Shown one piece after another: positions 40,397 to 40,403 of a DNA stretch of 40,403 nucleotides. The stretch spans positions 1 through 40,403 of the forward strand of contig QXWO01000051.1 in assembly GCA_009911035.1 (NCBI GenBank). The letters are read 5' to 3'. The stretch is from Lachnospiraceae bacterium. GTDB taxonomy: Bacteria > Bacillota > Clostridia > Lachnospirales > Lachnospiraceae. The notes beneath the pieces are model-generated. The model ran no database searches, was not told the origin of the DNA, and worked only from the letters and a program-made list of their open reading frames with translations. Made by a program: the position numbers and the translations under genes. Positions within the stretch are counted from its first letter, which is position 1. The number at the start of each line of letters is the position of its first letter.

Positions 40397-40403
40397 CTTT
40401 CTC

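Overview
The window reads as core chromosome of an anaerobic Gram-positive Clostridia, most likely Lachnospiraceae. The grounds are strong AGGAGG-type ribosome binding sites, an S-box in front of metK, SleB and M23 hydrolases, a LysRS with a C-terminal tRNA-binding domain, RelQ, and MecR1/BlaI pairs. The species cannot be fixed from sequence alone. Most genes lie on the minus strand. No rRNA, tRNA, CRISPR array or intact insertion sequence was seen.

Layout, left to right. 1-5010 (minus): a small conserved protein, dusB, an unknown protein, greA and lysS, ending at a terminator near position 100. 5081-7514 (minus): nfeD, an SPFH protein and argF. 7835-8923: a secreted SleB-type hydrolase with two SH3b-like domains. 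9125-15570 (minus): dnaE and pfkA, a terminator, then a TrmH-type methyltransferase and proC. 15951-26843 (minus): an accessory-looking block, described below. 26911-28456 (plus): SAM-I riboswitch and metK. 28519-29324: degenerate ground with relics of a GNAT acetyltransferase and a HicB-like antitoxin. 29325-30488 (plus): an HD-GYP protein from a consensus promoter. 30530-33537 (minus): an M23 endopeptidase with LysM and G5 domains, then murA. 33695-35047 (plus): dinB with a very strong leader hairpin. 35121-38995 (minus): flavin reductase, a coiled-coil membrane protein, a lipoprotein and RelQ. 39161-40308 (plus): a small unknown protein and a TrhA/hemolysin III membrane protein.

The most interesting region is 15951-26843. 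Two MecI/BlaI repressor plus MecR1/BlaR1 metalloprotease-sensor pairs flank a four-gene operon. That operon encodes a very large solute-binding lipoprotein, two carbohydrate-type ABC permeases and an HlyD-type adaptor; no ATPase is present. The operon promoter carries two copies of the dyad GACTAT-N4-ATAGTC inside a perfect 25-bp inverted repeat. The same dyad sits in front of the upstream blaI-like gene. The downstream pair has its own dyad, GTCTAC-N4-GTAGAC. In all three promoters a TTGACA box lies exactly 6 nt from the first 16-bp operator. Neither sensor ends in a recognisable penicillin-binding domain. The downstream pair is followed by a shortened tocopherol-cyclase-like gene and a strong terminator. 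I infer a signal-responsive envelope or uptake system controlled by a proteolytic relay; its ligand is unknown.

Starts were moved from the longest open frame to the codon with the best ribosome binding site where noted. All family assignments come from reading motifs, not from database searches.
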